Assembly (NCBI GenBank): GCA_900757255.1
Contig: CAAENE010000211.1
Location: 1 to 6,636 of the forward strand
Length of the DNA: 6,636 nt
Direction: 5' to 3'
From: Clostridia bacterium
GTDB lineage: Bacteria > Bacillota > Clostridia > HGM11514
The notes under the pieces are model-generated. The model was given only the letters and a program-made list of their open reading frames with translations. It was not told the DNA's origin and made no database searches. The stretch's first letter is position 1, and each line of letters starts with the position of its first letter. The translations under genes and the position numbers were made by a program. Below are positions 5,508-6,636 of this stretch, in pieces.

Positions 5508-6551
5508 TTGACATCAAAAGAAAGAGTACGCTGTGCAATTAACCATAAACAGCCGGATCGTGTACCGGCGAATTTTGAATGCGTTGCATATGTGAAGGAT
5601 AAGCTGTTGAAGCATTATGGATATTCCGAACAGGAGCAGCTTCTCCAAAGATTCGAAATTGATATTAGGGGAATTTGTCCAACTTACATCGGCCCTGAAC
5701 TTTATACTCGGATGGAAAACGGTCACATTGCCGAAAGTGAAAGCTTTTGGGGGCATCGTTATACCTATCATTGGACTGGTAAGGATTATAATGCGATTAC
5801 CAGCTACTATCCGCTGGATGAATTTTCAACAGTGGAAGAGTTAGAGGCGTATCAGTGGCCTCAGGCTGATTGGTTCGATTATGAATCCGTTAAAGTACAG
5901 TGCGATAAATATAAGGATAAGGCTATTATATTCGGGCATGAGGGCCCCTTCCAGATTGCCACCAACCTGCGCAGTATGGAAAAATTATTTATGGATATGG
6001 CGCTTAATCCGGAATTTGCACATACTATTTTCAACAAAATGGTAGCCTTTGAACTGGAATTTTATGAACGTATCCTGGAGGCGGCTGACGGTCAGATTGA
6101 TATCCTGCGCCCGCATGACGACTATGGAACCCAAATCAGTCTCTTGTTCAGCACCGATATGTGGAATGAATTTTTCAAAGACAATACAAAAAAATTGGTC
6201 GGCCTGGCGCATCGGTACGGGGCGTTTTACCAGCAGCATTCCTGCGGGGCTGTGCGTAATATTATTCCCGGCCTGGTAGAATGCGGTGTTGATGTTTTAG
6301 AACCGCTTCAAAAGGTAAAGGGTATGGAGATTGAGGAGCTGAAACAGCAGTTTGGCGATGTTCTGGCTTTTCACGGCGGAATTGACACGCAGGGCCTTCT
6401 TCCGAACGGTACGCCGGAAGAGGTGAAAAAAGAAACGCAATATTATATAGAAACACTGAACCAAAACGGCGGATATATTTTAATGGCCAGCCAGGGCTTT
6501 GAAGGCGACGTGCCAATCGAAAATATTGAGGCTCTTTATAGTGTCAGATAA
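5508..6551 (+). CDS. UroD/MtaA-superfamily protein (uroporphyrinogen decarboxylase-like, possible methyltransferase)
   Basis: The best start is TTG 5508: GGAG at 5495-5498 lies nine bases upstream, and the product then begins MTSKERVRCAINHKQPDRVP, the normal family N-terminus. The in-frame ATG 5493 adds five residues but has no good ribosome site and would consume this GGAG as codons. From TTG the protein has 347 residues, full length for the superfamily. Numbered from there, HEGPF (144-148), RPHDDYGTQ (201-209), the metal-type HSCG (244-247), VDVLEPLQ, HGGID (289-293) and a C-terminal ILMASQGF-EGDVPIENI are visible. The superfamily includes haem-pathway UroD and zinc-dependent corrinoid or coenzyme-M methyltransferases (MtaA, CmuA). 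This branch, found near carbohydrate genes in Clostridia, is not true HemE as far as I can judge. His244 and Cys246 could bind zinc, but the usual later His or Cys is replaced by Gln329-Gly. The substrate is unknown. It is probably the first gene of an operon divergent from and controlled by the AraC-type regulator. Confidence 0.85.
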   Translation: MTSKERVRCAINHKQPDRVPANFECVAYVKDKLLKHYGYSEQEQLLQRFEIDIRGICPTYIGPELYTRMENGHIAESESFWGHRYTYHWTGKDYNAITSYYPLDEFSTVEELEAYQWPQADWFDYESVKVQCDKYKDKAIIFGHEGPFQIATNLRSMEKLFMDMALNPEFAHTIFNKMVAFELEFYERILEAADGQIDILRPHDDYGTQISLLFSTDMWNEFFKDNTKKLVGLAHRYGAFYQQHSCGAVRNIIPGLVECGVDVLEPLQKVKGMEIEELKQQFGDVLAFHGGIDTQGLLPNGTPEEVKKETQYYIETLNQNGGYILMASQGFEGDVPIENIEALYSVR

Positions 6552-6571
6552 TTTTGGAGATTGACAGGTAA

Positions 6572-6636
6572 GATGGACTGATTCTGTATACTGATGTAAT
6601 TAAAAAAGTGATTTCGGAAACCGAAGGTTATGGTAA
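6572..6636 (+). other. Open frame running off the window end, no clear start
   Basis: After the UroD-like stop, one frame stays open from 6572 to the last base and reads DGLILYTDVIKKVISE followed by TEGYG. The only ATG nearby (6573, 13 bases after GGAG 6556-6559) is in another frame and meets TGA after one codon. GTG 6608 is in frame but has no ribosome site. It may be the start of the next operon gene with an unusual start, a broken gene, or chance. Confidence 0.2.

Noticed and set aside
5508..6551. True haem-pathway uroporphyrinogen decarboxylase (hemE)
   Set aside because: There are no neighbouring haem genes, and the HSCG motif and carbohydrate context point to the broader UroD-like/methyltransferase branch.

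Overview
The window looks like a chromosomal segment of a low-to-mid GC, Gram-positive anaerobe of the Clostridia/Bacillota type. The grounds are S-layer-homology (SLH) anchoring, strong AGGAGG-type ribosome binding sites, a TTG start codon, AT-rich intergenic DNA, and a glycoside hydrolase / AraC / UroD-like gene set common in gut and plant-fibre Clostridia. The lineage is inferred from style and gene content only.

Layout. Positions 1-432 hold the C-terminal end of an SLH-domain surface protein that begins before the window. Positions 433-1329 form a long, mostly non-coding stretch with signs of decay. It has two similar modules in which a promoter -10 box sits in the loop of an inverted repeat whose right arm is the Shine-Dalgarno site of a short reading frame (about 522-575 and 676-733). 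It also has a 44-codon reading frame (731-865), a compact hairpin (832-860), and a minus-strand pseudogene (888-1240) recognisable as collinear open segments broken by two stops and a frameshift. Positions 1330-4551 encode a large cytoplasmic GH106-like glycoside hydrolase (alpha-L-rhamnosidase type), followed by a strong bidirectional terminator (4557-4593). Positions 4626-5378 on the minus strand encode an AraC-family regulator. A 129-base divergent region carries its promoter and a 20-bp dyad. Positions 5508-6551 encode a UroD/MtaA-superfamily protein that probably starts at TTG. The last 85 bases hold no complete gene.

How the genes may work together. The regulator is convergent with the hydrolase and divergent from the UroD-like gene. 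This is the usual arrangement for a sugar-responsive AraC protein controlling a neighbouring catabolic operon. The hydrolase has no signal peptide, so it should act on imported oligosaccharides or glycosides. UroD-like proteins of this group are related to corrinoid-linked methyltransferases, so one untested possibility is that the locus handles methoxylated or O-methylated plant glycosides. No clearly new multi-gene system is visible. The least ordinary signal is the pair of promoter-in-dyad modules, whose geometry recalls the way some insertion sequences block translation of read-through transcripts.
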